NCBI RefSeq assembly: GCF_015160875.1
Contig: NZ_CP063374.1
Span: forward strand, 7,419,283 to 7,483,282
Direction of reading: 5' to 3'
DNA length: 64,000 bases
Source: Streptomyces chromofuscus
GTDB lineage: Bacteria; Actinomycetota; Actinomycetes; Streptomycetales; Streptomycetaceae
Shown here: positions 8,905 to 17,333 of the stretch, piece by piece
How positions within the stretch are numbered: position 1 is the stretch's first letter
Layout: each line of letters opens with the position of its first letter
Program-made: the position numbers and the translations under genes
The notes under the pieces: model-generated
Told to the model about the DNA's origin: nothing
Databases searched by the model: none
What the model saw: the letters and a program-made list of their open reading frames with translations, nothing else

Positions 8905-10083
8905 ATGACCAGGATCCCGCACGGAACGTCCGGTGAACCGAACCCGCTGCGCGCGCTGGACCTCGACAGGCTCCGGCGCCGTACGAGCATGAAGTGGCGC
9001 ACCTACCCCGACGACGTGCTGCCGCTGTGGGTGGCCGAGATGGACACGCCGCTCGCCGAACCCGTCGTCCGCGCCCTCACCGACGCGCTGGCGCTCGGCG
9101 ACACCGGCTATCCGGCGGGGACCGCCTACGCCGAGGCGCTGGCCGACTTCGCCGAGAAGCGCTGGGGCTGGACCGGGCTCGACGTGGGGCGCACCGCGAT
9201 CGTGCCCGACGTGATGCTCGGCGTGGTGGAGATGCTCAGGCTGGTGACCGGCCCGGGGGACGCCGTGGTCGTCAACCCGCCCGTGTATCCGCCCTTCTTC
9301 CACTTCGTCGCGCACATGGACCGGCGGGTGGTCCAGGCCCCGCTGGGCCCGGACTCGCGGATCGACCTCGGCGTCCTCGAGGAGTGCTTCCGCGCGGCCG
9401 TGGCGGGCGGGCGCCGGGCGGCGTTCCTGCTGTGCAGCCCGCACAACCCGACCGGGACCGTGCACACCGCGGAGGAACTCACCGCGGTGGCGCGCCTCGC
9501 GGACCAGTACGGCGTGCGCGTCGTCGCCGACGAGATCCACGCCCCGCTGGTCGTCGGCGACACGGACTTCGTGCCGTATCTCAGCGTCCCGGGCGGCGGG
9601 CGGGGGCTGTCGCTGATGTCGGCCTCCAAGGCCTGGAACCTCGCCGGCGTCAAGGCGGCCCTCGCCGTCGCCGGCCCCGAGTCCGCCGCCGACCTCGCCC
9701 TGCTGCCCGAGGAGGTCGGTCACGGCCCGAGCCACCTCGGCGCCATCGCCCACACCGCCGCCCTGCGGGACGGCACCGCCTGGCTGGACGCCCTGCTGGC
9801 CGGACTCGACGAGAACCGGCGCCTGCTCGCCGGACTGCTGGCCCGGCATCTGCCCGCCGTCGCCTACCGCCCTGGTGACGCCACCTACCTCGCCTGGCTC
9901 GACTGCCGCCCGCTCGGCCTCGGGGACGGCCCGGCCGACGTCTTCCTGCACCGCGGCCGGGTGGCCCTCACCTGCGGGATCCCCTTCGGCAGCGGCGGCG
10001 CCGGGCACGTGCGGCTGAACCTGGCCACCTCGCCGGAGATCATCACGGAGGCGGTGCGGCGAATGGCCACCGCGCTGGAGTGA
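8905..10083 (+). CDS. MalY/PatB-family C-S beta-lyase (class I/II aminotransferase fold)
   Basis: This 392-residue PLP enzyme shows the MalY/PatB pattern: WVAEMDTPLAEPV near residue 43, CSPHNPTGTV near 178, ADEIHAPL near 209 and the PLP lysine K242 in MSASKAWNLAGVK. The family cleaves cystathionine or related cysteine S-conjugates to thiol, pyruvate and ammonia. The lack of neighbouring methionine genes leaves the physiological substrate open. The start ATG 8905 is preceded by TATCGT six bases upstream, so it may be leaderless. Confidence 0.87.
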   Translation: MTRIPHGTSGEPNPLRALDLDRLRRRTSMKWRTYPDDVLPLWVAEMDTPLAEPVVRALTDALALGDTGYPAGTAYAEALADFAEKRWGWTGLDVGRTAIVPDVMLGVVEMLRLVTGPGDAVVVNPPVYPPFFHFVAHMDRRVVQAPLGPDSRIDLGVLEECFRAAVAGGRRAAFLLCSPHNPTGTVHTAEELTAVARLADQYGVRVVADEIHAPLVVGDTDFVPYLSVPGGGRGLSLMSASKAWNLAGVKAALAVAGPESAADLALLPEEVGHGPSHLGAIAHTAALRDGTAWLDALLAGLDENRRLLAGLLARHLPAVAYRPGDATYLAWLDCRPLGLGDGPADVFLHRGRVALTCGIPFGSGGAGHVRLNLATSPEIITEAVRRMATALE

Positions 10084-10108
10084 GGGCGGGCTGCCTACAC
10101 TTCCGGCC

Positions 10109-10495
10109 ATGGACGCCACGTCGCGGGACCGGCTCGGAGCCGGCAAATACCTGCTGATCACCAGCTACCGCAAGGACGGCACCCCCGTCCCGACGCCCGT
10201 GTGGGTGGTCGCCGACGGCGACGCGCTCGGCGCCTGGACGGCCGCCAACTCCTGGAAGGTCAAACGGATCCGCAACCGCTCCGACGTCCTCGTCGGCCCG
10301 TGCGACCTGCGCGGCAACCCGACCGGTGAGCAGGTTCCGGCCACCGCCGAGATCACCGACGCGGCGACGACGGCCCGCTACCGGCGGCTCATCGCCCGCA
10401 AGTACGGCATCGTGGGCCGCCTGACGCTGCTCGGCAGCCGGCTGCGGCGGGGCCCGCGGGGCACGGTGGGGATCCGGGTGACCCTCGGCGACTGA
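10109..10495 (+). CDS. PPOX-class F420/FMN-dependent oxidoreductase
   Basis: This 128-residue protein has the split beta-barrel of pyridoxamine-oxidase-like proteins: KYLLITSYRKDGTPVPTPVWVV at the start, then TAANSWKVKRIRNRSDVLVGPCDLRG, the typical cofactor-phosphate region of the F420-binding PPOX group. It probably reduces a small molecule with deazaflavin F420. It starts 25 bp after patB. TACACT lies about eight bases before the ATG and no ribosome site is visible, suggesting a leaderless message from its own promoter. The substrate is unknown. Confidence 0.85.
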   Translation: MDATSRDRLGAGKYLLITSYRKDGTPVPTPVWVVADGDALGAWTAANSWKVKRIRNRSDVLVGPCDLRGNPTGEQVPATAEITDAATTARYRRLIARKYGIVGRLTLLGSRLRRGPRGTVGIRVTLGD

Positions 10496-10532
10496 CCGGG
10501 ACGCCGGGCTGCTCGGTCGAGCGCGAGGCCCG

Positions 10533-10859
10533 TCAGGTCCAGGCCCGGTACGGCTCGTCGAGGAGCTGGAACACCGGCTCGCCCCGCACCGGGTCCTTGG
10601 CGGTGGACAGCCGCACCCGGTCGCCGCTGTGGATGCCGACCGGCGGGCCCATCACGCGGCCCCGCACCACGAACCCCTCGGCCATCTCGATCAGCGACAC
10701 GTTGCGCGCCGCGGGGGTGTTGCGGTGCACCACCGTCGAGTGGCGGACCGTGCCGGTGCCCTCGCTGCGCTCCGTGCGCAGGTCGCTGCCCTGGCAGACC
10801 GGGCACAGCAGCCGGTGGTACATGGCGGTGCCGCACCAGGTGCAGCGCTGGAAGAGCAT
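10533..10859 (-). CDS. DUF35 zinc-ribbon/OB-fold protein
   Basis: This 108-residue protein has a rubredoxin-like zinc ribbon (C6, C9, C19, C22 in QRCTWCG and LLCPVCQG) followed by an OB-fold (VRHSTVVHRNTPA... VRGRVMGPPVGIHSGDRVRL). DUF35 proteins bind acyl-CoA and work beside thiolases or acyl-CoA enzymes, but none is adjacent here. ATG 10859 is preceded by AGGAGG. GTG 10946 is an in-frame alternative with GGGAG that adds 29 residues. The promoter at 11039-11067 holds the TetR-type operator, so expression is probably controlled by the TetR protein encoded just upstream. Confidence 0.85.
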   Translation of the reverse strand: MLFQRCTWCGTAMYHRLLCPVCQGSDLRTERSEGTGTVRHSTVVHRNTPAARNVSLIEMAEGFVVRGRVMGPPVGIHSGDRVRLSTAKDPVRGEPVFQLLDEPYRAWT

Positions 10860-11038
10860 GGCCTCCTGACCCGAGGCCCGGTGGTCCAGGACGCCAGCGG
10901 TGGAGCCGGATGCCTGCTGAGCGACGCTTCCTGAGTGGTGGTACACGCTGGTCAACTCCCTGCGCTCGGCCGGATATCCACGCGCGCGCGGGGCGCGCAC
11001 GCCTGTGCGCGGCTCACCGTGCCACCGTGCACGACCAC

Positions 11039-11067
11039 AGCGTATGGCACTCAGTGCCACTCGTAAA
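11039..11067 (-). promoter_or_regulatory. promoter with palindromic operator in the spacer
   Basis: On the minus strand a TTTACG -35 (11062-11067) and a TACGCT -10 (11039-11044) are separated by exactly 17 bp. Within this spacer lies the perfect inverted repeat TGGCACTCAGTGCCA (11045-11059). A protein bound there would block RNA polymerase directly. The same sequence in slightly degenerate form recurs upstream of the TetR gene, so that protein is the obvious ligand. The promoter faces the DUF35 gene, with about 80 nt to GTG 10946 or 170 nt to ATG 10859. Confidence 0.65.
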
Positions 11068-11142
11068 GGCACTCCGTACCCTGGATTCCGGAGATCCGGC
11101 CCACCCGAGACACGGCCCTCGAGGTTCGGTCCCGGCCGGGGT

Positions 11143-11829
11143 TCAGTCCCGCCCGAGGGTGGTCTCGATCTCCTGCACCACCCGCCACAGCGGGGCCCCG
11201 CGCCGTGAGACGACGACCACCACGTCCTCGGGCCGCTCGTCCGCAGGGGGAGCCGGCCCGTCCCCGAAGGCGGCCTGCACCACACCCAGGGCGTGGTCCA
11301 CCGCCGCGGTCGCGTCGCCCCTGCCGTCCGAACGCAGCCACCACCGCAGCGCGTTGTTGTGCGCCGCGACCACGGCGGCCGCGATGACGTCCGCCCGCAG
11401 GATGCCGTCGCGCCCGCCCGCGAAGCGCCCGCGCAGATACGCGGCGAGGGCACGCTCGTAGCGCCACACCACCGAGAGCTCGTACGCGCGAAGGCCGGGC
11501 ACCTGCTTGGTGAGCCGGTAGCGCTGGACGGAGAAGGCCGGGTTCTCCGCGTACATCCGCAGCACCAGCCGGGCCGCGTCACAGACCCGCCCGACCGGCT
11601 CCTCGTCCTGCTCGCCGGCCGACAGGAAGGCCGTCATGTCGGCCAGGCACCGCTCGTGGTCGGGGAAGACGACGTCCTCCTTGGACGGGAAGTAGCGGAA
11701 GAACGACCGCCGCCCGACTCCCGCGAGGGTCACGATGTCGTCCACGGTGGTCTGTTCGTAGCCCCGCTCCAGGAACAGCTGGAACGCCGCCGCGACCAGG
11801 GCCTCCCGCATGGGCGGTCTCTCGCTCAT
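11143..11829 (-). CDS. TetR-family transcriptional regulator
   Basis: This 228-residue protein has the N-terminal TetR helix-turn-helix (residues about 8-55; TTVDDIVTLAGVGRRSFFRYFPSKEDVVF) and a helical ligand-binding domain. The FFRYFPSKEDVV signature resembles regulators that respond to acyl-CoAs, including mycofactocin-type MftR proteins; that likeness is by eye. Palindromic sites flank it: two just upstream of its own start and one at the DUF35 promoter. Autoregulation and control of DUF35 are therefore likely. The start ATG 11829 fits the fold; no long N-terminal extension is needed. Confidence 0.9.
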   Translation of the reverse strand: MSERPPMREALVAAAFQLFLERGYEQTTVDDIVTLAGVGRRSFFRYFPSKEDVVFPDHERCLADMTAFLSAGEQDEEPVGRVCDAARLVLRMYAENPAFSVQRYRLTKQVPGLRAYELSVVWRYERALAAYLRGRFAGGRDGILRADVIAAAVVAAHNNALRWWLRSDGRGDATAAVDHALGVVQAAFGDGPAPPADERPEDVVVVVSRRGAPLWRVVQEIETTLGRD

Positions 11830-11860
11830 GGGACGGAACGTAACACCTGAACAGCCCCGA

Positions 11861-11899
11861 TGGCACTCAGTGCTGCGCCTGGAGGGAACTCAGTGCCCC
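11861..11899. promoter_or_regulatory. tandem TetR-type operators upstream of the TetR gene
   Basis: Two copies of the TGGCACTCAGTGCCA motif lie here: TGGCACTCAGTGCTG at 11861-11875 and GGGAACTCAGTGCCC at 11885-11899, 24 bp apart centre to centre. They are 13/15 and 12/15 matches to the perfect copy at 11045-11059. They sit 32-70 bp before the TetR start, over the expected -35 region, which fits autoregulation. The second copy overlaps the last codons of the STAS-ANTAR gene. Confidence 0.6.
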
Positions 11900-12591
11900 T
11901 CATGACCACGCCAGGCGTCCCCGTCGTCCGGTGCTTCCTGCCCGTCCGACTCGGACAGCCGGGCCACCGCGGCCGCCACTTCGCGCTGCACCGGGTCCGG
12001 CAGCGGCTCTCCCCGGACGGCGGTCACCAGGTCCTGGGCGAGACGGTGGAGCTTGGTGTTGGTGTGCTGCGACACCATCACCAGCACGTGCCACGCGTCC
12101 TGGGGACTCAGCGCGAACGTGGCCATCAGCACCCCGCGGGCCAGGTCGATGGTCGGGCGCGTCCGCATGGCCCGGCGCAGCTGTACGACCTCCATGTCGA
12201 CTTCCTGGTCCGTGCCGTCGGCGGTCTCCGCTGCGGCGGTGAACAGCGCCCGGGTGCGGGTGAGGTCGAGGAGCCGTTCGGTTGCCGGACCGAGGGCCTG
12301 GATCGTCACCGTCTTGTCCTCCGACAGGGCCTGCTCGCGCAGGGCGAGCAGCACGTTCAGGGCAGAGCAGTCGCAGAAGGTGACGTCGCGCATGTCGAGG
12401 TCGATGCCCCCGCCCGCGGAGTCCAGCGCGTGGCGCAGCGCGGCACGGAACTCGTCGGCCGCCTGCAGGTCCACGTCGCCGCCCACGGCGACGGCGGAGC
12501 GTGTGCCGTCGGGCCGTGCGGTGACCGACAGCGCGCGCGGGCGCACTGCCACGGGGGGATCGGGCTGCGTGGAGTACGCAGACTCCGGCAT
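11890..12591 (-). CDS. STAS-ANTAR fusion: anti-sigma antagonist with RNA-binding domain
   Basis: This 233-residue protein has a STAS domain (about 20-115) with the phosphorylatable-serine loop DMRDVTFCDCSALNVLL. An ANTAR domain (about 130-185; LRRAMRTRPTIDLARGVLMA and WHVLVMVSQHTNTKLHRLAQ) follows. STAS antagonists release sigma factors by binding anti-sigma kinases; ANTAR domains bind paired hairpins in nascent RNA and antiterminate. Joining them suggests a protein that links partner switching to RNA control. ATG 12591 is preceded by GAAGGAG nine bases away. It is divergent from the small winged-helix gene and near a SpoIIE phosphatase, a natural partner. Confidence 0.85.
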   Translation of the reverse strand: MPESAYSTQPDPPVAVRPRALSVTARPDGTRSAVAVGGDVDLQAADEFRAALRHALDSAGGGIDLDMRDVTFCDCSALNVLLALREQALSEDKTVTIQALGPATERLLDLTRTRALFTAAAETADGTDQEVDMEVVQLRRAMRTRPTIDLARGVLMATFALSPQDAWHVLVMVSQHTNTKLHRLAQDLVTAVRGEPLPDPVQREVAAAVARLSESDGQEAPDDGDAWRGHEGH

Positions 12592-12686
12592 GGCCGACAC
12601 TCCTTCGCAACTCCTGCCTGCCGTCTCCATCAGAGTCACCTTCGCGCTCGGATACGTCAAGAGATGCACGAAATATAGTTCGCGTT

Positions 12687-12715
12687 TTTGAATGCAGGAA
12701 ACCTGGGTCCTATGA
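12687..12715 (+). promoter_or_regulatory. housekeeping-type promoter giving a leaderless start
   Basis: TTGAAT (12687-12692) and TATGAT (12710-12715) are spaced by exactly 17 bp. This is close to the vegetative consensus and unusually AT-rich for this genome. Transcription should begin around 12722, at or next to ATG 12723, and no Shine-Dalgarno site is present. The downstream gene is therefore predicted to have a leaderless mRNA. Confidence 0.7.
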
Positions 12716-12722
12716 TGGGCCC

Positions 12723-13046
12723 ATGGGTGAAGTGCCTGAGCCGCATACCGGATGGACCTTTCTCACCAACCACGCCCGGGTGCTGGCCGCCATCGCCGAT
12801 GACCACCATGCCCGCGTACGAGACATCGCGGCACACTGCCGACTCACGGAGCGGGCCGTGCAGAAGATCATCGTCGACCTGGAGGAGGCCGGTTACCTCT
12901 CCCACCGGCGTGAGGGGCGGGGCAACACGTACCGCATCCAGCCCGCCAAGGTGCTACGGCACCCGGCGGAGGCGGGGCTGACCGTGGCCGCGCTGCTCGC
13001 GCTGCTCGTCAGGGACGAGGCGGACCGCGGCCGGGAGCCCGCGTGA
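12723..13046 (+). CDS. small winged-helix transcriptional regulator
   Basis: This 107-residue protein is essentially a single winged helix-turn-helix (residues about 15-75; VRDIAAHCRLTERAVQKIIVDLEEAGYLSHRREGRGNTYRI) of MarR/ArsR-like type, with a short hydrophobic C-terminal helix. There is no obvious ligand or metal site. It is transcribed divergently from the STAS-ANTAR gene, and similar small regulators commonly accompany stress-signalling genes in Streptomyces. The ATG lies right at the predicted transcription start. Confidence 0.85.
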   Translation: MGEVPEPHTGWTFLTNHARVLAAIADDHHARVRDIAAHCRLTERAVQKIIVDLEEAGYLSHRREGRGNTYRIQPAKVLRHPAEAGLTVAALLALLVRDEADRGREPA

Positions 13047-13137
13047 CAGCGGGGCACCGGTCGGCGAGGCCTGAGGTCGGCGAGGCCTCGGGACGCGAGA
13101 CGCCGACGCGGCACGCGACCGCACGCGCCGCGCGCTG

Positions 13138-15537
13138 CTACACCGTGCCCGTCAGATCTTCCGGGACGCGGACGTCCACCACGCAGACGTCGTCCCGTCG
13201 TTCCTCCTCGAGCACGGCCGCGAGCAGCGGGCCGAGTGAGCCCGGCTCGTCGGTGTGACGGGCGAGGAGTCCCCGCGCGACCCGCTCGATGCCGTGGTCG
13301 ATGCCCTCCGAGGGGCGCTCCACCAGCCCGTCCGTGTACAGCAACAGCCGGTCGCCGGGCTCCAGACGGAACTCCAGCTCCTCGAAGACCGGCGTGTTGC
13401 TCGCGCCGAGCAGCATGCCGCGGGGCCTGCCGAGCTGCCGTACCCCACCGTCACGCAGCAGCAGCGGCGGGGGGTGACCGGCCTGCGCCCAGACCAGTCG
13501 TCGCTCGTCCGGCCAGTAGTGGGCCAGCACCATGGTCGCCGTGCCGTGCGGGTCGCGGGAGTGCAGCAGCAGCGTGTTGAGCCGGGCGAGGGCGCCGGTC
13601 AGTGAGGAGCCCGTGATGACCATGCCCTTGGCGGTGAACCGGAGCTGGGCCATCGTGGCGACCGCGTCGATACCGTGACCGGCCACGTCGCCGACCACGA
13701 ACAGCGCGCTGCCGTCCGGCAGTTCGATGGCGCTGTACCAGTCGCCGCCCACGTGGATCCCCGACTGCGCGGGCAGGTACGCCACCTCCACCCGCAGCCC
13801 GGCCAGGCGCAGGGGCTTGTCCGGCAGCGGCAGCAGCGCGTGCTGGAGCCGGGCGGCCAGCGCCCGCTCGGCCTGGAGCGCCCCGTGCTGGGTGAGGACC
13901 GCCCGTTCGCTCGCCACCAGCGCGAGTTCGGCGTTGCGCTGGGCCGTGAGGTCCTGGACGAAGCCGTGCACCTCGACGGGCGTGCCGTGCAGGTCGGCCA
14001 CCGCCTCGGCGACGACCCGCAGATGGCGTACCCCGCGCGCCGTCCTGACCCGGAACGGTACGTCGACCGGCCGCCCTTCGTGCGCGAGCGATCCGATGGC
14101 GCGGGTCAGGCCCGGCGCGTCCTCCGGCACGGCCAGGGCGGGCAGTTCGGTCAGGCGCACCGGGCCGTGCGCGGGCTCGCGGTCGAGGACGGTGAAGATC
14201 TGGGCGGAGCAGGAGACCTCGTCCGTGATCAGGTTCCAGTTGGTCCAGCCGAGGTTGCCCAGCCGCTGCACGTCCGCCAGCCGCTGCTCCTGCCGGTCCG
14301 ACGGGTCGTGCCGGATCCAGCTGATGACGAGCCCGTCGTTCAGCCGGGCCACCCGCACCGTGTACGTCGACAGTTCGGCGCTGCCGGCCACCACGTCCGC
14401 TTGCGCGAACGGCTCGGCCTCGTACGGTTTTCCGGCGCCCAGGACGTCCAGGCACCGCTGCCACAGCGTCTCGTCCGCGATCGGCGGCCAGCACTCCAGG
14501 ATCCGCAGCCCGACCAGCTCGCGGCCGGTGCGCCCGACGACGTCGATCGCCTCCGGGGTGGCGGCGCCGATGCGGTAGTCCTCGATCTCGCCGGAGGGCG
14601 CGCGCACCGGGGTGAGGAACATCGCCGCGCCGGGCAGGGCGTCGAGCACCGCCTGTACGGCGTCGGCGGAACCGTCGGTGACGGGTTCCGGCCGGGCGTC
14701 GAAGGCCCGCAGCCGGCCCGCGCACAGCCGGACGACCGCCCGCAGGTGCTCACGGGTGGGCGCGGTGAACGGACCCGGGCGGGTGCGCAGGACGCCGATG
14801 GCGACCTCGGCGTCGTCGTCGGTCACCACTGGCAGCCAGGCACGGGAGAGCCAGCGCTCGGGCGGGTCACCGATGAGGAGGTAGCGCTTCCGGTCCTCCG
14901 CGGGGTCCTCCAGCCAGCGTGCGCGGCCGGTGCGCAGCGCGTCGAACGCGGCGATGGCGGTCACCGGGGGCACCTGGCGCCACTGGGCGGCCAGTTGGGC
15001 GTCGATGCCGCCGTGTCCGAGGAGTTCCAGGCCGCCGGCGGGATGCCGGCCGAAGATCAGGACGGCGTCGGCGGCGACGGTGTCCGCGAGATGCTCCAGC
15101 AGACAGCCGGCGAGTTCCTGCGGAGTGCGCACGCCGACGAGCGCCCTGCCCAGCCGCCCCAGGGCGGTGGACCCGTCGTCGGCCGGCTCGCGGGAGGGAC
15201 CGGAGAGGGGGATGCCGGGGGCGGCGGAGGAGGACGCGGGCAGGTCCGGGGCGGACGCGGTGCGGTCCGGGGCGCTGCCGCCGAGCGTGATCCAGCACTC
15301 CTCGATCAGCGTGCGGTCGGCGGCCTTCGCGCGGCGCAGAAGCTCCTCGTGCGCCGCCTCCGCGGAGCACCCGGTGAGCGCCATGACCGCGCCCTTTGCC
15401 CGCTCCACGACGGCCGAGGTCGCCGCCAGGTCGCGCAGCCGGGCCAGCTCGGCGCGTCGCCCGGTCACGGCACCGGTAGAGGTGACCGTGTCGGAACCGG
15501 TTCCGTTCTCCGCCGGGATCGCGGGGTCGCTCGTCAC
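13138..15537 (-). CDS. ANTAR-GAF-PAS-SpoIIE protein phosphatase
   Basis: This 799-residue multidomain signalling protein has an N-terminal ANTAR-like segment (about 25-80; LRDLAATSAVVERAKGAVMA). A GAF domain (about 110-255), PAS-type regions (about 260-460) and a C-terminal SpoIIE/PP2C phosphatase follow (about 510-795; GGDWYSAIELPDGSALFVVGDVAGHG, LLYTDGLVERP). The manganese-binding aspartates of the PP2C fold (GGDWY, GDVAGHG, YTDGL, DDVCVV) are present. Such phosphatases dephosphorylate STAS antagonists and so activate sigma factors; the STAS-ANTAR gene about 550 bp away is a plausible substrate. The start is GTG 15537, where family likeness begins; no strong ribosome site is seen. Confidence 0.88.
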   Translation of the reverse strand: MTSDPAIPAENGTGSDTVTSTGAVTGRRAELARLRDLAATSAVVERAKGAVMALTGCSAEAAHEELLRRAKAADRTLIEECWITLGGSAPDRTASAPDLPASSSAAPGIPLSGPSREPADDGSTALGRLGRALVGVRTPQELAGCLLEHLADTVAADAVLIFGRHPAGGLELLGHGGIDAQLAAQWRQVPPVTAIAAFDALRTGRARWLEDPAEDRKRYLLIGDPPERWLSRAWLPVVTDDDAEVAIGVLRTRPGPFTAPTREHLRAVVRLCAGRLRAFDARPEPVTDGSADAVQAVLDALPGAAMFLTPVRAPSGEIEDYRIGAATPEAIDVVGRTGRELVGLRILECWPPIADETLWQRCLDVLGAGKPYEAEPFAQADVVAGSAELSTYTVRVARLNDGLVISWIRHDPSDRQEQRLADVQRLGNLGWTNWNLITDEVSCSAQIFTVLDREPAHGPVRLTELPALAVPEDAPGLTRAIGSLAHEGRPVDVPFRVRTARGVRHLRVVAEAVADLHGTPVEVHGFVQDLTAQRNAELALVASERAVLTQHGALQAERALAARLQHALLPLPDKPLRLAGLRVEVAYLPAQSGIHVGGDWYSAIELPDGSALFVVGDVAGHGIDAVATMAQLRFTAKGMVITGSSLTGALARLNTLLLHSRDPHGTATMVLAHYWPDERRLVWAQAGHPPPLLLRDGGVRQLGRPRGMLLGASNTPVFEELEFRLEPGDRLLLYTDGLVERPSEGIDHGIERVARGLLARHTDEPGSLGPLLAAVLEEERRDDVCVVDVRVPEDLTGTV

Positions 15538-15718
15538 GCGTCGAGCATCGCACAGGAGCCCCCACCGCAGCGCAAGGTCTTCCGCGGGGAATGCACTCGA
15601 AAGTGCCTGCCGTTGCCACGGCCGGTGACGGCGCTGCCGGCCGGGGAACACGGGCGGTGCGGCGCCCGTCGCCGGCCCGGGTTCCGGCGTGCGGCGGCGA
15701 CGCGTGCGAACCACTGCC

Positions 15719-16093
15719 TCAGCGGCCGAGGTTGTGCTCCACCAGCGCGTCGGTCACCGCACGGACGCTGCGCGCGATGTGCTGGAGTTGCAGCACCTCG
15801 GCGGCGTACAGCTTGATGGTGTGCTCGATGACCGACTCCGGCATGCCGAGCCGCGGCAGGTCGGCGCGGGCGGTCTGCAGGGCGGTGCGGGCGACCCGGA
15901 TCTCCTGCTGCACCTGGATCTGCGCGTGCCGGGCGAGCAGCACGGGGTGGCGGATCAGCGTGGGATAGTCGGCGTACCGCGCCGGTACCAGCTCGCGCAG
16001 CCACTTGGCCGCCGAGCGCTCCCAGTCGTAGCTGCCGGGGGTCTTGACCTGGCACGGCCAGTCCGGGCTGGTGCGCGTGGACGTCAGGGGCAT
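15719..16093 (-). CDS. hypothetical protein, 124 residues
   Basis: I do not recognise a named domain. The protein is mostly helical in appearance (SAAKWLRELVPARYADYPTL, then alternating charged helices up to LVEHNLGR), without signal peptide or membrane segment. ATG 16093 is supported by GGAAG eight bases upstream; ATG 16099 has it too close. Its promoter region is the AT-rich stretch near 16.3 kb. A Streptomyces-specific conserved protein is likely from its normal codon bias and clean ribosome site. Confidence 0.65.
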   Translation of the reverse strand: MPLTSTRTSPDWPCQVKTPGSYDWERSAAKWLRELVPARYADYPTLIRHPVLLARHAQIQVQQEIRVARTALQTARADLPRLGMPESVIEHTIKLYAAEVLQLQHIARSVRAVTDALVEHNLGR

Positions 16094-16409
16094 GATCATC
16101 GCTTCCGGTGTGCTGCGGTGCGGAGGTGGTCCGCGGGGGTGGGGCGGCCCCGGCCTAGGGGATGGCCGGGGCCGCCCCCACCGAACACCCCGGGCACCGA
16201 TGCGGGTAGGGGACATCGGCTTCGGGTGTTCGTGCGGGCGCCCTGGAGAGCCGGCCTGTGTGTGAGCGGACGGTCGGTTCTCCTCGGGCGGGTGAGGATC
16301 CGCGAGCAGTATTTATATATGCCGATCGCTTTGCAAGGCGTATGAAAACATTCATGCCTGCTGTGAAAGGAAAGGACCCTTCGTGCAGCGGTTGAGGTAA
16401 GGGGTGGGA
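16094..16409. other. intergenic region with AT-rich promoter island
   Basis: These 316 bp lie upstream of the gene ending at 15719 and downstream of the RpiR gene. Most is GC-rich spacer. At about 16308-16352 there is a conspicuous AT-rich patch with TATTTATATATG and the imperfect palindrome ATGAAAACATTCAT (16341-16354). On the minus strand TTGCAA followed about 15-17 bp later by TAAATA or AATACT could form a promoter for the 124-residue gene. No gene is seen. Confidence 0.4.
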
Positions 16410-17333
16410 TCAGTCCCGCAGGAAGAACTGGTGCTGGTCCGAGATCTGCTCGTACGCCTCCAGCCGGGCCTGGGTGCGTTCGGGGTCGGCGTCCGTCATG
16501 GCCTGGAGCAACGCGGCCGCCATCACGCCGGGCGCGGCATAGGAGTCGAAGACCAGCCGGGAGCCCGTGCCGGTGGCGAAGGTGACGTCGGCCTCGTCGG
16601 CGACCGGTCCGAGCGCCAGGTCGGTGACGAGGGCGACGCGCAGGCCGGCGCCGCGCGCGAGGCGCACCGCGGAGAGGGTCTCCTGGGCGTGCCGGGGCAG
16701 CGAGAACGCCAGCACCCACGTGCCGCCGGCCTCGCGGGACTGCAACAGCGCGTCGTAGGCGACGCTGCCACCCCGCGTCACCAGCCGTACGTCCGGGTGG
16801 ATACGGCGCGCGGCGTACGCGAAGTACTCCGCGAGCGAGGCGGAGATGCGCAGGCCCAGCACGGTCAGCGGGGTCGACTCCGACAGCCGGCGGCCGACGT
16901 CGATGACCTGGTCGGGGTCGGCGAAGTCGCGGCGCAGGTTCTCCAGGTTGTCGATCTCGGCGTCGACCGCCGCCTGGAGTTCGTTGCCGCGGTCCTCCTC
17001 GGCGGTCGCGGGACCGCCGGCCAGGGTGCCGAGGGCGATGGCCTGGAGCTTCTCGCGCAGCGCCGGGTAACCGCTGAAGCCGACCGCCCCGGCGAAACGC
17101 GTCACCGACGGCTGGCTGACCCCGACGCGGTCGGCGAGCTCGGTGATCGACAGGAACGCCGCCTCGGTGATGTGCTCGATCAGGTACTGGGCGATGCGCC
17201 GTTGTCCCGGCGACAGTCGGGGCCGGTCGAACAGCGCCCTGAGCTGGGAAGTCGGGGCGGCCTCCACTTCCGGTGCGGTCTTTCCCGAGGTGATCGCGGA
17301 TGCCTGTGCGCGTGCCTGCTGCGGCGATGGCAC
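16410..17333 (-). CDS. RpiR/MurR-family transcriptional regulator
   Basis: This 307-residue protein has an N-terminal RpiR helix-turn-helix (about 30-105; FLSITELADRVGVSQPSVTRFAGAVGFSGYPALREKL) and a SIS sugar-phosphate isomerase-like domain (about 135-270; LRISASLAEYFAYAARRIHPDVRLV). Members sense phosphosugars and control sugar, amino-sugar or cell-wall recycling genes. ATG 17333 is preceded by AAAGGAGG at a slightly long spacing of 12. No sugar-catabolism gene is adjacent, so the regulon is unclear. Confidence 0.9.
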   Translation of the reverse strand: MPSPQQARAQASAITSGKTAPEVEAAPTSQLRALFDRPRLSPGQRRIAQYLIEHITEAAFLSITELADRVGVSQPSVTRFAGAVGFSGYPALREKLQAIALGTLAGGPATAEEDRGNELQAAVDAEIDNLENLRRDFADPDQVIDVGRRLSESTPLTVLGLRISASLAEYFAYAARRIHPDVRLVTRGGSVAYDALLQSREAGGTWVLAFSLPRHAQETLSAVRLARGAGLRVALVTDLALGPVADEADVTFATGTGSRLVFDSYAAPGVMAAALLQAMTDADPERTQARLEAYEQISDQHQFFLRD

